64,000 nucleotides of DNA from positions 2,170,001 through 2,234,000 of the forward strand of contig NZ_JAPEOQ010000002.1 of NCBI RefSeq assembly GCF_026341035.1. Direction: 5' to 3'. The notes under the pieces were generated by a model, which saw only the letters and a program-made list of their open reading frames with translations, was not told where the DNA came from and ran no database searches. Made by a program: the position numbers and the translations under genes. The stretch is from Streptomyces sp. NBC_01016 (GTDB lineage: Bacteria > Actinomycetota > Actinomycetes > Streptomycetales > Streptomycetaceae). Positions 25,856-34,568 of this stretch are shown here, in pieces. The number at the start of each line of letters is the position of its first letter. Position 1 is the first letter of the stretch.

Positions 25856-26539
25856 TCAGGCCGTCTGCTTCTCCAGCACACGCACCGCGTCCTCTGCCCC
25901 ACTGCGCGGGCTGCAGAGCACCGGCTTGCCGACTGCCTCGGCGATCACGGGGGCCAGCCGCGCCATGGACGCCTGGGCCAGCACGATCGCGTCGACCTCC
26001 GCGGCGAGCTTTCGGGCCCCGTCGAGCACCATCGCGTCGTGGCGGTCGCGGTCACCGGACATGAGTACGGAGAAGGCTCCCTCGGAAAGAGCCTCCTTCA
26101 CGGTGATGTCGCGACCGGCCGCCTGGGCCTTCTCCTTGACGAGGGCGCAGGTCGGCGGCAGCGTCGTGGGGACCGTCGCCAGGACGCCGATGGTGTCCGC
26201 GGTCTCGACCGCCGACGCGGTCATCGCGTCGTCGATCTTGACGATCGGGACGGAGACCAGGCGTCGGGCCACGTCGATGGCCGGGCCGAGGGAGGAGCAG
26301 GCGGAGAAGATGACATCGGCTCCCGCGTTCTCCGCGGCCTGCGCCAGGTGCACCATGCGCTGGGTGCTGGCGGGCGAGACCTCACCGTCGTGCATGACGG
26401 TCGCGAGCACGTCGCTGTCGACGAAGTGCATGACCTTGGCATTCGGTGCGAGTTCGGCGAGGTAGTCGTTGATGACCGGCTCGACGTTGACGAACACGAG
26501 GCTCGTGTGCAGGACGGCGATCTTGGGGGTGGTGGACAT
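25856..26539 (-). CDS. Asp/Glu/hydantoin racemase-family protein
   Basis: ATG start at 26539 with AAGGAG upstream; 227 residues. Two lobes each carry a candidate catalytic Cys: FSACSSLGPAIDVA (first half) and VLCSPRSG (last 25 residues); the first is the stronger match. The family contains racemases, isomerases and decarboxylases of small acids. Proteins of this type turn up near four-carbon acid-sugar kinases. Here it lies between the class II aldolase and the ALDH. It could racemise or isomerise an intermediate. Substrate is not inferable. Confidence 0.8.
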   Translation of the reverse strand: MSTTPKIAVLHTSLVFVNVEPVINDYLAELAPNAKVMHFVDSDVLATVMHDGEVSPASTQRMVHLAQAAENAGADVIFSACSSLGPAIDVARRLVSVPIVKIDDAMTASAVETADTIGVLATVPTTLPPTCALVKEKAQAAGRDITVKEALSEGAFSVLMSGDRDRHDAMVLDGARKLAAEVDAIVLAQASMARLAPVIAEAVGKPVLCSPRSGAEDAVRVLEKQTA

Positions 26540-26634
26540 GGTGGCTCCTTATGACGGGGTGTGGTGCATCGGCCCGGGTACCGAGAGCGGCACGAGGGCG
26601 CGGTACAGGTGGGTGCTGAGGTCGGGGGTTTCCC

Positions 26635-27483
26635 TCAACGGCGCGGGCTCAGACGGCCGATGACCTCCAGGGCGGCGTCCCGGACCGCATCGCGGCCCGC
26701 CGCCCACACGGACACGACGTCGGAACCGGGCAGCGCCGACGGGAGGGTCGTGTGGACGGCCTCCAGGTAGGCGCGGCGCAGTTCGGCGTTGACGTTGACC
26801 TTGGCGACGCCGCGGGCGAGGGCGCCCTGTAGCTCCTCGACGGGCAGACCGCTGGCGCCGTGCAGGACGAGCGGGACCGGTACGGCCTCGTGGAGGGCGG
26901 CGAGCCGCTCCAGGTCCAGGTGGACGCGGTCCTTGGTGAAGCCGTGGACGTTGCCGACGGCGACGGCGAGTGCGTCCACGCCCGTCGCGGCCACGAATTC
27001 GGCCGCCTGTCGCGGATCGGTCATCGTCGCGGACTGCGCGACGGCGTCGGTGGAGACGTCCTCGTCGCCCGGCAGGGCTCCGAGTTCGGCCTCCACCCAG
27101 GCTCCGTGGTCGCGAGCCCGCCGGGCCGCTTCCTTCGTCAATGCGATGTTCTCAGTGAACGGCAGGTGGGAACCGTCGACCATGACCGAGGTGTAGCCCG
27201 CCTCCAGGCAGGCGGTGATCTCGTCCAGGTCCCGGCTGTGATCGAGGTGCACACCGAGGTGGGCGTCGGAGCGGCCGGCCGCGTCCAGCGCCAGCCGCAT
27301 CAGGGCGTCGCGCCCCGCATGCTTGAAGGGGCTGGAACCCGCCTGGATCAGGACCGGCCGGTCCGCGGTCTCGGCGGCGGCCGTGATGCCCTGGACCGTC
27401 TCCAGGTTGTAGGCGACGAACCCGGGCAGGGCGTGACCGGCGGCCGCGGCCTCCTTCAGGGCATCGGTTCCGTGCAGCAGCAT
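26635..27483 (-). CDS. Class II (zinc) ketose-bisphosphate-type aldolase
   Basis: ATG start at 27483; 282 residues. The zinc-dependent FBA/GatY-type barrel is clear: GFVAYNLETVQGITAAAE, the first zinc His and catalytic Asp in VHLDHSRD, EAELGALPGDED, a second His in VGNVHGF, the third in LVLHGASG, and VNVNAELRRAYLEAV for phosphate contacts. It should split a phosphorylated sugar or acid by retro-aldol cleavage, usually giving DHAP. Its start overlaps the kinase stop (TGATG), so the two are translationally coupled and probably act in sequence: phosphorylation, then cleavage. Confidence 0.9.
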   Translation of the reverse strand: MLLHGTDALKEAAAAGHALPGFVAYNLETVQGITAAAETADRPVLIQAGSSPFKHAGRDALMRLALDAAGRSDAHLGVHLDHSRDLDEITACLEAGYTSVMVDGSHLPFTENIALTKEAARRARDHGAWVEAELGALPGDEDVSTDAVAQSATMTDPRQAAEFVAATGVDALAVAVGNVHGFTKDRVHLDLERLAALHEAVPVPLVLHGASGLPVEELQGALARGVAKVNVNAELRRAYLEAVHTTLPSALPGSDVVSVWAAGRDAVRDAALEVIGRLSPRR

Positions 27484-28931
27484 CAGGTGCTCCTCAGCAG
27501 GTCGAGGGCGTCGGCGAGGGCGTCGGTGCCCCCGACGTTGCCGGCGAAGACGATGTAGGGGATGCCGGCGGCGGGGCCGTCCACCGGTTCCCAGAGCGAG
27601 ACGATGCCGGGCAGCAGGGTGCCCCGGGCCCAGGCGCGGCGGATCTCCAGGCCCTGGGTGGCGGTGTCGCTGGAGGTGATCCCGCCCTTCGCGATGACGA
27701 AGGCGGGCCGCCGGGCGGCGTTGACCTGGCGCACGGCCTCCACGAGTGCGGCGGAGACCCGGCGGGAGATCGACAGACTGTCCTCCGCGTCGGCACCGGT
27801 CACCAGCGTGCGGGAGGTGCTGATCACGGCGTCGGCCGAATCCAGCGCGCCGGCGGCCGCGGCCGCGACCTCGGCGATGTGGGAGTCCCGGCGTTCCTCG
27901 TCGAGCAGGAGGGCCACGTCCAGCTCGTACTCGGCGATTCCGCCGCGCTCGCGCAGCCGGTCCAGCTGCTGTGTGGTGAGCGTGACATGGGACCCGACGA
28001 CGATGAGACCGTGCGGCGCGTCCCCGTGCAGCGGGTGCAGCTGCGCCGGGGTGAGCGGTGCCCGAGCCGCCTGTCCCGAGCGGGCCCTGACGAAGGATGG
28101 GCCGACCCGGTACACCAGTCTTGTGCCGCTCTCCTCCGCCTGGACGAGGGCCAGGGCGAGCACCCGAAGGTCGTCGTCGCACACCGCGTCGACCACGGCC
28201 GGGCGTCCGTCGCGCAGCGAGGACAGCAGCCGCGCCGTGTGCTCCGGTCCTCCACGGCGCAGGTCGTCGAGGGTGACGCGCAGGACCTGGTCCGCGGGCA
28301 CGCGTCCGCCGGTCTTCTCCTCGACCCACTCCGGCAGCTTCGAGCTGCGGTAGCCGAAGGTGGCGTCGCGGGCGAACTCGCTCTCGCCTACGGGGAGCAG
28401 CCCGTCGGCCGTCCGCATCCAGTGGCCGGAGTCGACCGTCAGTCGTCCCGCCTCGATGTAGGCGGGAACCAGTACCACTCCATCCGGAGTACCGGCGCCC
28501 AGATGTGTCAGCGTCTCGGCGAGGACATCGGTCTCCAGCGGGAAGTGGCCGCGCAGTGTCGAGTCACTGCGGCTGGCCAGGACATACGTCGTGCCCTCGG
28601 CCGCCGCCGCCACGTGCAGGGCGCGGACCACCTCGCGGTTGCGGGCGGCGGCGTCCTCGGGGGAGAGGCTGCGGGTGTTGGTGAGGACGAAGAAGGCGGC
28701 GCTGTCCTGGCGCAACGCCCAGCGCAGGTCGTCCACCGTCCAGGACGTCAGGACGGGTACATCGGCGACCGTCTGGGTGCCGGTCGGATCGTCGTCGAGG
28801 ACGATGAGTCGCGAGCCGCCGGAGATGCGGGCGGCCACTTCCGCGGCGCTCACCTCGCGGACCGGCGGGAGCGCGTCAAGCACGTCGGCCTCGGGAACGG
28901 GCCGCGTCTGGGCATGGAGGGGTGGGGGCAT
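27483..28931 (-). CDS. Four-carbon acid sugar kinase family protein (DUF1537/OtnK-like)
   Basis: ATG start at 28931; 482 residues. N-terminal domain: LIVLDDDPTGTQTVADVPVLTSW and RSDSTLRGHFPLE, the substrate-binding half of the family. C-terminal nucleotide-binding domain: VGSHVTLTTQQ, FVIAKGGITSSDTATQGL and VFAGNVGGTDAL. Characterised members phosphorylate threonate, erythronate or 3-oxo-tetronate. The coupled downstream aldolase fits a kinase-aldolase pair. The usual OtnI isomerase and OtnC class II aldolase are absent; a class II FBA-type enzyme takes their place, so the exact substrate may be new. Confidence 0.87.
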   Translation of the reverse strand: MPPPLHAQTRPVPEADVLDALPPVREVSAAEVAARISGGSRLIVLDDDPTGTQTVADVPVLTSWTVDDLRWALRQDSAAFFVLTNTRSLSPEDAAARNREVVRALHVAAAAEGTTYVLASRSDSTLRGHFPLETDVLAETLTHLGAGTPDGVVLVPAYIEAGRLTVDSGHWMRTADGLLPVGESEFARDATFGYRSSKLPEWVEEKTGGRVPADQVLRVTLDDLRRGGPEHTARLLSSLRDGRPAVVDAVCDDDLRVLALALVQAEESGTRLVYRVGPSFVRARSGQAARAPLTPAQLHPLHGDAPHGLIVVGSHVTLTTQQLDRLRERGGIAEYELDVALLLDEERRDSHIAEVAAAAAGALDSADAVISTSRTLVTGADAEDSLSISRRVSAALVEAVRQVNAARRPAFVIAKGGITSSDTATQGLEIRRAWARGTLLPGIVSLWEPVDGPAAGIPYIVFAGNVGGTDALADALDLLRST

Positions 28932-29041
28932 GGTGAATCCCTGACCTGCTGCGAGTGGTTGAGGTGATGTCAGTGGGCGTCACGAATTGACGGAACCCCG
29001 GCGTGGCAGGCGTCGCGGGGTCCGGCCCAGTGGGTGACTCC

Positions 29042-29081
29042 CGCGGGGCAACGCGGAGCCGTGGCTGCGTGTTGCCCCGCG
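29042..29081 (-). terminator. Hairpin terminator after the cupin gene
   Basis: CGCGGGGCAAC (29042-29052) pairs perfectly with GTTGCCCCGCG (29071-29081) across an 18-base loop that can itself form a small AGCC/GGCT stem. It lies just 3' of the cupin stop at 29088 on the minus strand and separates it from the kinase operon. Confidence 0.75.
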
Positions 29082-29087
29082 ATGGGT

Positions 29088-29927
29088 TCAGAACGTGTGC
29101 AGCACCATGCGCAGGAACTCGGCCGGCTCCGTGGCCTCGACCGCCACCGGGCCTTCGTTGGCCAGGAATTCGTACCCGGTCTCCGGCCCGTACTCGCTGC
29201 CCCCGGCGGTCACCCTGCCCTTGGTCTGGAACAGGATCTCGATGGAGTCGAACCGGCCCGCCCGGTAGACCGCGCCGGCGTCGAGGCGTACGAACCCGAT
29301 GCGCAGGTCGCGTTCCGTGAAGCGGCCCAGCCACTTCTCCTCGACGCCCGCGTCGTCGCTCTTCTGCCAGTCGTAGGCCTCCGGGTCCATCGCGATGACA
29401 TCGGTGTAGCGCGGAGCCGCGAACCGGAGCGCGCCGCCCGTGGCGTGCTCGAAGATCGCTTCGGAGCCGTCCTTGCTCTGGGCCACGCCGTTGTCGTCGG
29501 TGTAGTGGTACAGGCCCTTCTTGAACTCGCCGAGCTTGTTCAGTTCGGCGTTCACCGCTTCGCGCCGCGCGACGCTCAGGTAGCCCTGGCCGCTCGCGCC
29601 GCCGCACTGCAGCACCATGGTGCGCAGGCCTTCGGCGCGCTCCTGAGGGCCGTAGTGGATGCTCTCAGGGAAGTATCCGACCCAGCCTTCCTTGAGCACC
29701 TCGGTCTCGGTGTAGGGCAGGTCGCCCTGGATGACGTAGCGGATCTGGTCGAAGTTGTGCCGGTGGCGCGGGGTCCGCCAGCCGCCGCCGCCCGTGAGGC
29801 CCATGTTGAGGTCGAAGTTGTTCGGCGAGTCGTCCTCGCCGAACAGCAGGTGCTTCTGGTCGAGCTTCCCCTCACGCATGGTTCCGACCTGCTCGGTGTC
29901 GGTGTCGGATGCCTTGCCTACACGCAT
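29088..29927 (-). CDS. Cupin-domain protein
   Basis: 279 residues from ATG 29927, chosen over ATG 29951 because AAGGAG lies seven bases upstream. A cupin core is visible: RHRHNFDQIRYVIQGDLPYTETEVL and VGYFPESIHYGPQE, which supply the metal-binding His/Glu set; a C-terminal part repeats a beta-rich pattern (FDSIEILFQTKGRVTAG...YGPETGYEFLANEGP), suggesting a bicupin. It could be a dioxygenase, isomerase or sensor; no specific family was recognised. It diverges from the SDR operon across the shared IclR-type operator at 30051. Confidence 0.78.
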   Translation of the reverse strand: MRVGKASDTDTEQVGTMREGKLDQKHLLFGEDDSPNNFDLNMGLTGGGGWRTPRHRHNFDQIRYVIQGDLPYTETEVLKEGWVGYFPESIHYGPQERAEGLRTMVLQCGGASGQGYLSVARREAVNAELNKLGEFKKGLYHYTDDNGVAQSKDGSEAIFEHATGGALRFAAPRYTDVIAMDPEAYDWQKSDDAGVEEKWLGRFTERDLRIGFVRLDAGAVYRAGRFDSIEILFQTKGRVTAGGSEYGPETGYEFLANEGPVAVEATEPAEFLRMVLHTF

Positions 29928-30050
29928 CTGAAGCTCCTTCGAAGAATCCATCACTGAGTCAATGTCGCCCGGCGGCGAGAGCCGATGAGTCGGGGCGCTG
30001 GGCCGGCCCGGTGTCGTCCTGCGGTGGAGCAGGGAGGGTCGCCGTTTCCA

Positions 30051-30083
30051 TTGACGATATCCCACATGGCGGGATACTGTCCA
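30051..30083 (+). promoter_or_regulatory. IclR-type operator/promoter, copy 2 (possibly bidirectional)
   Basis: The plus strand has TTGACG (30051-30056), an 18-bp spacer and TACTGT (30075-30080), pointing at the SDR-ALDH-aldolase operon with a leader of about 140 nt. On the minus strand the same palindrome gives TGGACA-N18-TATCGT, pointing at the cupin gene. It shares the 33-bp pattern with the iclR promoter. Confidence 0.75.
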
Positions 30084-30225
30084 TGGGTCATCAGGGGTTA
30101 CTACCCCGGTGCTCACGGGTGAGGCTCACGCGAATACGCGGCGCCACCCGCTTATCAGCCCTGCATTCGCAGCCACTTTCCCCGCCGCATTCCGATCGCG
30201 AAGCGCGACGCCAGGAGGACTGACC

Positions 30226-31050
30226 ATGACGACAACACCCTTGACCCACGCCCCACATGACTCCGGAGTGCCGGCGTCGGCGCGGGACTTCAGCGTGGCG
30301 GAGCGGGTGGTGATCGTGACCGGCGCCGCCCAGGGCATCGGCCGGGAGCTGGCGCGCCAGTTCGCCGCGGCCGGAGCCTTCGCCGTGGTGGCCGACCTCG
30401 ACCTCGGCAAGGCGGAGACCGTCGTCAAGGAGATTCACGAGACCGGCGGGACCGGCCTGGCCGTCCAGGTCGACGTGGCTGACGAGTCATCGGTGACAGC
30501 CATGGTCGACACCGTCATGGACCGGTGGGGCCGGATCGACGTACTGATCAACAACGCGTCGGTCTTCGCGACCATCGAGAAGGGCCCGTTCGACGAGATC
30601 CCCCTCGCGCAGTGGGAGCAGGTGCTGAAGGTCAACGTCACCGGGACCTACTTGTGCGTGCGGGCGGTGGCTGCACACATGCGTACGGCCGGCTTCGGCC
30701 GCATCGTCAACGTCTCGTCCGACGCGGTGACCCGAGGCACCGTCAACTACCTGCACTACGTCACGTCCAAGTCGGCGATCATCGGCATGACCAACTCGCT
30801 GGCGCGTGAACTGGGCAGCCACGGGGTCACCGTCAACTGCGTGCGCCCGGGCTCCGTCGCCACGGAAGTCGAGCGCACCGTGAACCCCACCGTCGAGGTC
30901 CGCCAACGCGCGGCGTCACTGCAGTGCATCCCGCGCGGGATGGTGCCCACCGACCTCGTCGGCGTCATGTTCTTCCTGGCCACACCGGCGTCCGCGTTCA
31001 TCACCGGACAGACGATCGCCTGCGACGGCGGCTACACCCACAGCAGCTGA
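30226..31050 (+). CDS. Short-chain dehydrogenase/reductase
   Basis: ATG start at 30226 after AGGAGG; 274 residues. Rossmann motif TGAAQGIGRELARQF, NNAS, catalytic Ser in NVSSDAV and Tyr/Lys in YVTSKSA, C-terminal GQTIACDGGYTHSS. It oxidises or reduces a hydroxyl/keto group with NAD(P). It is the first gene of a rightward operon with ALDH, HpcH/HpaI aldolase and a ketopantoate-reductase-like gene, all reading from the IclR-type promoter at 30051. Confidence 0.9.
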   Translation: MTTTPLTHAPHDSGVPASARDFSVAERVVIVTGAAQGIGRELARQFAAAGAFAVVADLDLGKAETVVKEIHETGGTGLAVQVDVADESSVTAMVDTVMDRWGRIDVLINNASVFATIEKGPFDEIPLAQWEQVLKVNVTGTYLCVRAVAAHMRTAGFGRIVNVSSDAVTRGTVNYLHYVTSKSAIIGMTNSLARELGSHGVTVNCVRPGSVATEVERTVNPTVEVRQRAASLQCIPRGMVPTDLVGVMFFLATPASAFITGQTIACDGGYTHSS

Positions 31051-31128
31051 GCCGAATGGTCGGCCCGTAACCGGGCCCCGGCCACACACCAACAGACAAG
31101 CAACACACAGGTCGAGGAGGCCCCTCTC

Positions 31129-32580
31129 ATGAGGCAGTACCCGCACCTCTACATCGACGGTCAGTGGACCGAACCGATCGAGCCCCGCGAAGTCGAGCTC
31201 ATCGATCCGACCCGCGAGGAGGCCTTCGCCCGAGTGGCTCTGGGCAGCGCCGCGGACGCGGAGCGGGCCGTCGCCGCGGCGCGCCGCGCGTTCGACAGCT
31301 TCTCCGCCACGTCGGTGGACGAGCGGATCGCACTGATCGACCGCGTCGTCGACGCCTACGAGTCGCGCATCGACGAGTTCTCCGAGCTGATCGCCCGCGA
31401 AGTCGGCATTCCCGTGGCCAATCGAGCTCAGGTCACCGGCCCGGCCCAGCACATGCGCGTGGCCCGCGACCTCCTGCGCGAGTACCCCTTCGAGTCGCGG
31501 ATCGGCGGTGCCGTCGTCCGCCGCGAACCGATCGGCGTGTGCGCGCTGATCTCACCGTGGAACTGGCCGGTCCAGACCGGCGTCATCAAGCTGATCTACG
31601 CGCTGGCCGCCGGATGCACGGTCGTGGCCAAGCCCAGCATCAACTCCGCAGCCAGCGGCGCGCTTTTGGCCCAGGTCCTGCACGAGGCGGGCGTACCCGC
31701 GGGCGTCGTCAACCTGGTCAACGGCAGGGGCCGCGACGTGGGCGACACCTTCTCCCGTCACCCGGACGTCGACATGGTCTCCTTCACCGGATCCACCGGG
31801 GCCGGCCGACAGGTCGGGGCCGCCGCCGCGGACACGGTGAAGCGCCTCTGCCTCGAACTCGGCGGCAAGTCCGCCAACATCGTGCTGCCCGACGCAGACC
31901 TGGAGCAGGCCGCGCGCTGGAACATCCAGCGCTGCTTCTTCAACGCCGGCCAGTCCTGCCACGCCCCCAGCCGCATGCTGGTGCACGAGAGTCAGATCGA
32001 GCAGGTGGTGCCCTTCCTGGTCGACGAGGCCCGCCGCTTCCGCCTGGGCGATCCGCTGGAGAGTTCGACGACCATGGGTCCGGTCGTCAGCGCCGGTCAG
32101 TTCAAGTCGATCAGGGACCACATCCAGAGTGGCCTCGACGAGGGCGCCCGGCTCGTCACCGGCGGCCTGGAGCGCCCCGACGGCCTCGACCGCGGGTACT
32201 TCGTGCAGCCCACGGTGTTCACCGGAGTCACCCCGGACATGACGATCGCCCGGGAAGAGGTCTTCGGACCCGTCCTGGCCGTCCTGCCCTACGGCACCGA
32301 GGCCGAGGCCCTGAGCATCGCCAACGACTCGGTCTACGGGCTCGGCGGCTTCGTCTTCGGCGGCGACCGCACGCGCGCCCGCCGCGTGGCGAACGGACTG
32401 CGCGCCGGACGCGTCAGCTACAACGGCGCGGCAACGGACTCGTACACGCCTATGGGCGGCTACAAGCAGTCCGGCATCGGCCGCTCCATGGGCCGCTTCG
32501 GGCTCGAGGAGTATCTCGAGGTCAAGTCCGTGTACGGGTTCGAGGACGAGGCGCAGGAACTGCCGCCGCTCTTCGGCTGA
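31129..32580 (+). CDS. Aldehyde dehydrogenase
   Basis: 483 residues from ATG 31129 after GAGGAGG. It opens with YPHLYIDGQWTEP, then WNWPVQTGVIKLIYALAAG, FTGSTGAGRQ, the Glu in LELGGKSANIV and the Cys in NAGQSCHAPSRML. All landmarks are intact. It oxidises an aldehyde to an acid with NAD(P). It follows an SDR and precedes an HpaI-type aldolase, so it may act on the aldehyde released by retro-aldol cleavage or on the SDR product. Confidence 0.91.
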   Translation: MRQYPHLYIDGQWTEPIEPREVELIDPTREEAFARVALGSAADAERAVAAARRAFDSFSATSVDERIALIDRVVDAYESRIDEFSELIAREVGIPVANRAQVTGPAQHMRVARDLLREYPFESRIGGAVVRREPIGVCALISPWNWPVQTGVIKLIYALAAGCTVVAKPSINSAASGALLAQVLHEAGVPAGVVNLVNGRGRDVGDTFSRHPDVDMVSFTGSTGAGRQVGAAAADTVKRLCLELGGKSANIVLPDADLEQAARWNIQRCFFNAGQSCHAPSRMLVHESQIEQVVPFLVDEARRFRLGDPLESSTTMGPVVSAGQFKSIRDHIQSGLDEGARLVTGGLERPDGLDRGYFVQPTVFTGVTPDMTIAREEVFGPVLAVLPYGTEAEALSIANDSVYGLGGFVFGGDRTRARRVANGLRAGRVSYNGAATDSYTPMGGYKQSGIGRSMGRFGLEEYLEVKSVYGFEDEAQELPPLFG

Positions 32581-32651
32581 GACATCCACTGCCACCGCCC
32601 GGGCCTCCGCGCCGGCCGAGGCACCCCCAGTCAGTCAGGAACCTTCCGAAC

Positions 32652-33443
32652 ATGAGCAACGAAGCCAGCCCTCTTCTGCGCAATCCCGCCAAGGAAAAGC
32701 TGTTGCGTGGCGAGACGGTGTACTCGATGACCGCACGCCTCGTGCGCACCGTCGACATCGCCGCGATCGCCCACTCCGCGGGGTTCGACTCCATCTACAT
32801 CGACATGGAGCACAGTCCTTTCCCCCTGGATGCCGCGAGCCAGATCTGCATGGCCTGCAACCACTTGGGTGTCACCCCGCTCGTCCGCGTCCCGGGCCTG
32901 GACCCGTCCTTCATCGGCCGGGTCATGGACTCCGGGGCCATGGGCATCATCGTGCCCGGGGTGAACTCAGCCGACGAGGTGCGTGCCGCAGTCCGGGCCG
33001 TCAAGCACGCACCTCTGGGCGAGCGCTCCCTCGCGGGTTCCCCGCCCCAACTGCACTTCCGCTCGTACCCCGCCGACCAGACCATCCGCGCGCTCGACGA
33101 GACCTCCATGGTGGTGGCCCAGATCGAGACACGCGCAGGCCTGGACGCGGTGGAGGCGATTGCCGCCGTCGAGGGCGTGGACGTCCTCCTCGTCGGCGCG
33201 AACGACCTCAGTCTCGAGCTGGGCATCCCGGGGCAGATGGACCACCCCGAGCTGCACAAGGCGTACCTGCGCATCATCGAAGCCTGCCGCGTGTACGGAA
33301 AGACCGCTGGCGTCGGCGGCCTCGGCGGACGCCCGGACCTGATCCGCCAGTACCTGGACCTCGGTGCCGGCTATGTCTCCACCGGCAACGACATCTCCTT
33401 CCTCAGCGCTGCCGCGGCCCAAAAGCGCCGGCAGTTCGACTGA
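32652..33443 (+). CDS. HpcH/HpaI-family aldolase
   Basis: ATG start at 32652, with AGGAA upstream; 263 residues. It begins RNPAKEKLLRGETVYSMTARLVRT. The barrel has YIDMEHSPFPLD, MGIIVPGVNSADEV, the metal Glu in VVAQIETRAGLDAV and the metal Asp in VGANDLSLELGIPGQ. The class cleaves 2-keto-3-deoxy or 4-hydroxy-2-oxo acids to pyruvate (or oxaloacetate) and an aldehyde. Position between ALDH and a ketopantoate-reductase-like enzyme fits a sugar-acid or branched keto-acid route. Confidence 0.9.
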   Translation: MSNEASPLLRNPAKEKLLRGETVYSMTARLVRTVDIAAIAHSAGFDSIYIDMEHSPFPLDAASQICMACNHLGVTPLVRVPGLDPSFIGRVMDSGAMGIIVPGVNSADEVRAAVRAVKHAPLGERSLAGSPPQLHFRSYPADQTIRALDETSMVVAQIETRAGLDAVEAIAAVEGVDVLLVGANDLSLELGIPGQMDHPELHKAYLRIIEACRVYGKTAGVGGLGGRPDLIRQYLDLGAGYVSTGNDISFLSAAAAQKRRQFD

Positions 33444-33482
33444 CCGGCCCACCCATCACGTAAGCAGAGAGCGAGAGCACAC

Positions 33483-34469
33483 ATGAAGATCTGCGTATAC
33501 GGCGCGGGAGCCGTGGGCGGACACATCGCCGGACGACTCGGCGCGGCCGGGGCCGATGTCTCGGTCATCGCCCGTGGCCGACACCTGGCGGCGATCCAAC
33601 AGGACGGGCTGCGGGTGGAGACCCGCGACGGCGAACTTGTCTCGCACCCGGTGGCCACCGACCGGCCCGGCGATCTGGAGCCGCAGGACATCGTCATCGT
33701 CACCGTCAAGGCGCCCGCCCTTCCGGCCATCGCCGAGCACGTCGGTGCGCTGCTGAAGAAGGACGGCCTCGCGCTGTTCGTCATGAACGGCGTGCCCTGG
33801 TGGTACTTCCACGCACACGGCGGGCCCCTGGACGGCACCCGCCTTCAGCGCCTCGACCCCGAGCGGGCGCTGTGGGACCACGTCGGCCCCGAGCGGGCCG
33901 TGGGCGCTGTGGCCTACACGGCGTGCAGCGTGCCCGCACCGGGAGTGATCCGGGCCGAGAACGCACGCAACCGCCTGCTCGTCGGACGCCCCGACGGCGG
34001 ATCCGACTCCAGGCTCGACGCGCTCGCGTCGCTGCTGACCCCCACCGGCCTGGAAACCTCCGTCACGCCGAAGATCCGCGACGCGATCTGGGCCAAGCTG
34101 ACCATGAACCTGATCGGAGGCTCGCTGGCCGTCCTCAGCGCCTCACCCATGAAGGACGTGCTCGACAAGCCCGCCGTCGCGGGCACCGCCAAGGCCATGG
34201 CGGCCGAGGCCGCCGCCGTCGCCCGCGCCCTGGGGTGCGAGCCGGGAGACCCGGAGGAGGGGCTGGCCAAGCTGGCGAAGTCCGGCCACCTCCAGAGCAT
34301 CGCGCAGGACCTGCTGGCCGGACGGCCCATGGAGATCGACGCCATGTTCCGGGTCCCCCTCGACCTGGCGGAACGGGCGCAGGTACCGACACCCAACCTC
34401 GACCTGGTGATCGACCTGGCCACCCAGCGTGCCCGCGCCGCAGGCCTGTATCACGACACCAACAGCTGA
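33483..34469 (+). CDS. Ketopantoate reductase-like (PanE/ApbA family)
   Basis: 328 residues from ATG 33483, with the dinucleotide motif MKICVYGAGAVGGHIAGRLGA, IVTVKAPALPAIAEHV, and the C-terminal KLTMNLIGGSLAVLSASPM. The family reduces 2-dehydropantoate or related 2-keto acids with NADPH. A pantothenate role is unlikely because no other pantothenate gene is near. In this operon it more likely reduces or oxidises a 2-keto/2-hydroxy acid made by the HpaI-type aldolase. This is inference. Confidence 0.85.
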   Translation: MKICVYGAGAVGGHIAGRLGAAGADVSVIARGRHLAAIQQDGLRVETRDGELVSHPVATDRPGDLEPQDIVIVTVKAPALPAIAEHVGALLKKDGLALFVMNGVPWWYFHAHGGPLDGTRLQRLDPERALWDHVGPERAVGAVAYTACSVPAPGVIRAENARNRLLVGRPDGGSDSRLDALASLLTPTGLETSVTPKIRDAIWAKLTMNLIGGSLAVLSASPMKDVLDKPAVAGTAKAMAAEAAAVARALGCEPGDPEEGLAKLAKSGHLQSIAQDLLAGRPMEIDAMFRVPLDLAERAQVPTPNLDLVIDLATQRARAAGLYHDTNS

Positions 34470-34535
34470 CAGATCCGACCTCGTACGAGCATCGCCCCGA
34501 GCGCCCCGTAACCGGATGGCAACCCTCTCGAACCA

Positions 34536-34568
34536 TTGACGAAGTCCCACAATGCTGGATACCGTCAA
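34536..34568 (+). promoter_or_regulatory. IclR-type operator/promoter, copy 3
   Basis: TTGACG (34536-34541), an 18-bp spacer and TACCGT (34560-34565) lie inside the same 33-bp palindrome, ending in GTCAA. It points at the MFS gene, leaving a leader of about 300 nt. The opposite strand lacks a good -10. Confidence 0.72.

Noticed and set aside
28985-29010. TTGACGGAACCCC near the kinase operon as a fifth IclR-type site
   Set aside because: Only the first half matches. The GGGAT arm, the -10 and the right end are missing, and it points away from the kinase gene.
33483-34469. Pantothenate biosynthesis
   Set aside because: The reductase is PanE-like, but no other pantothenate gene is near, and it is co-transcribed with an HpaI-type aldolase and an ALDH.
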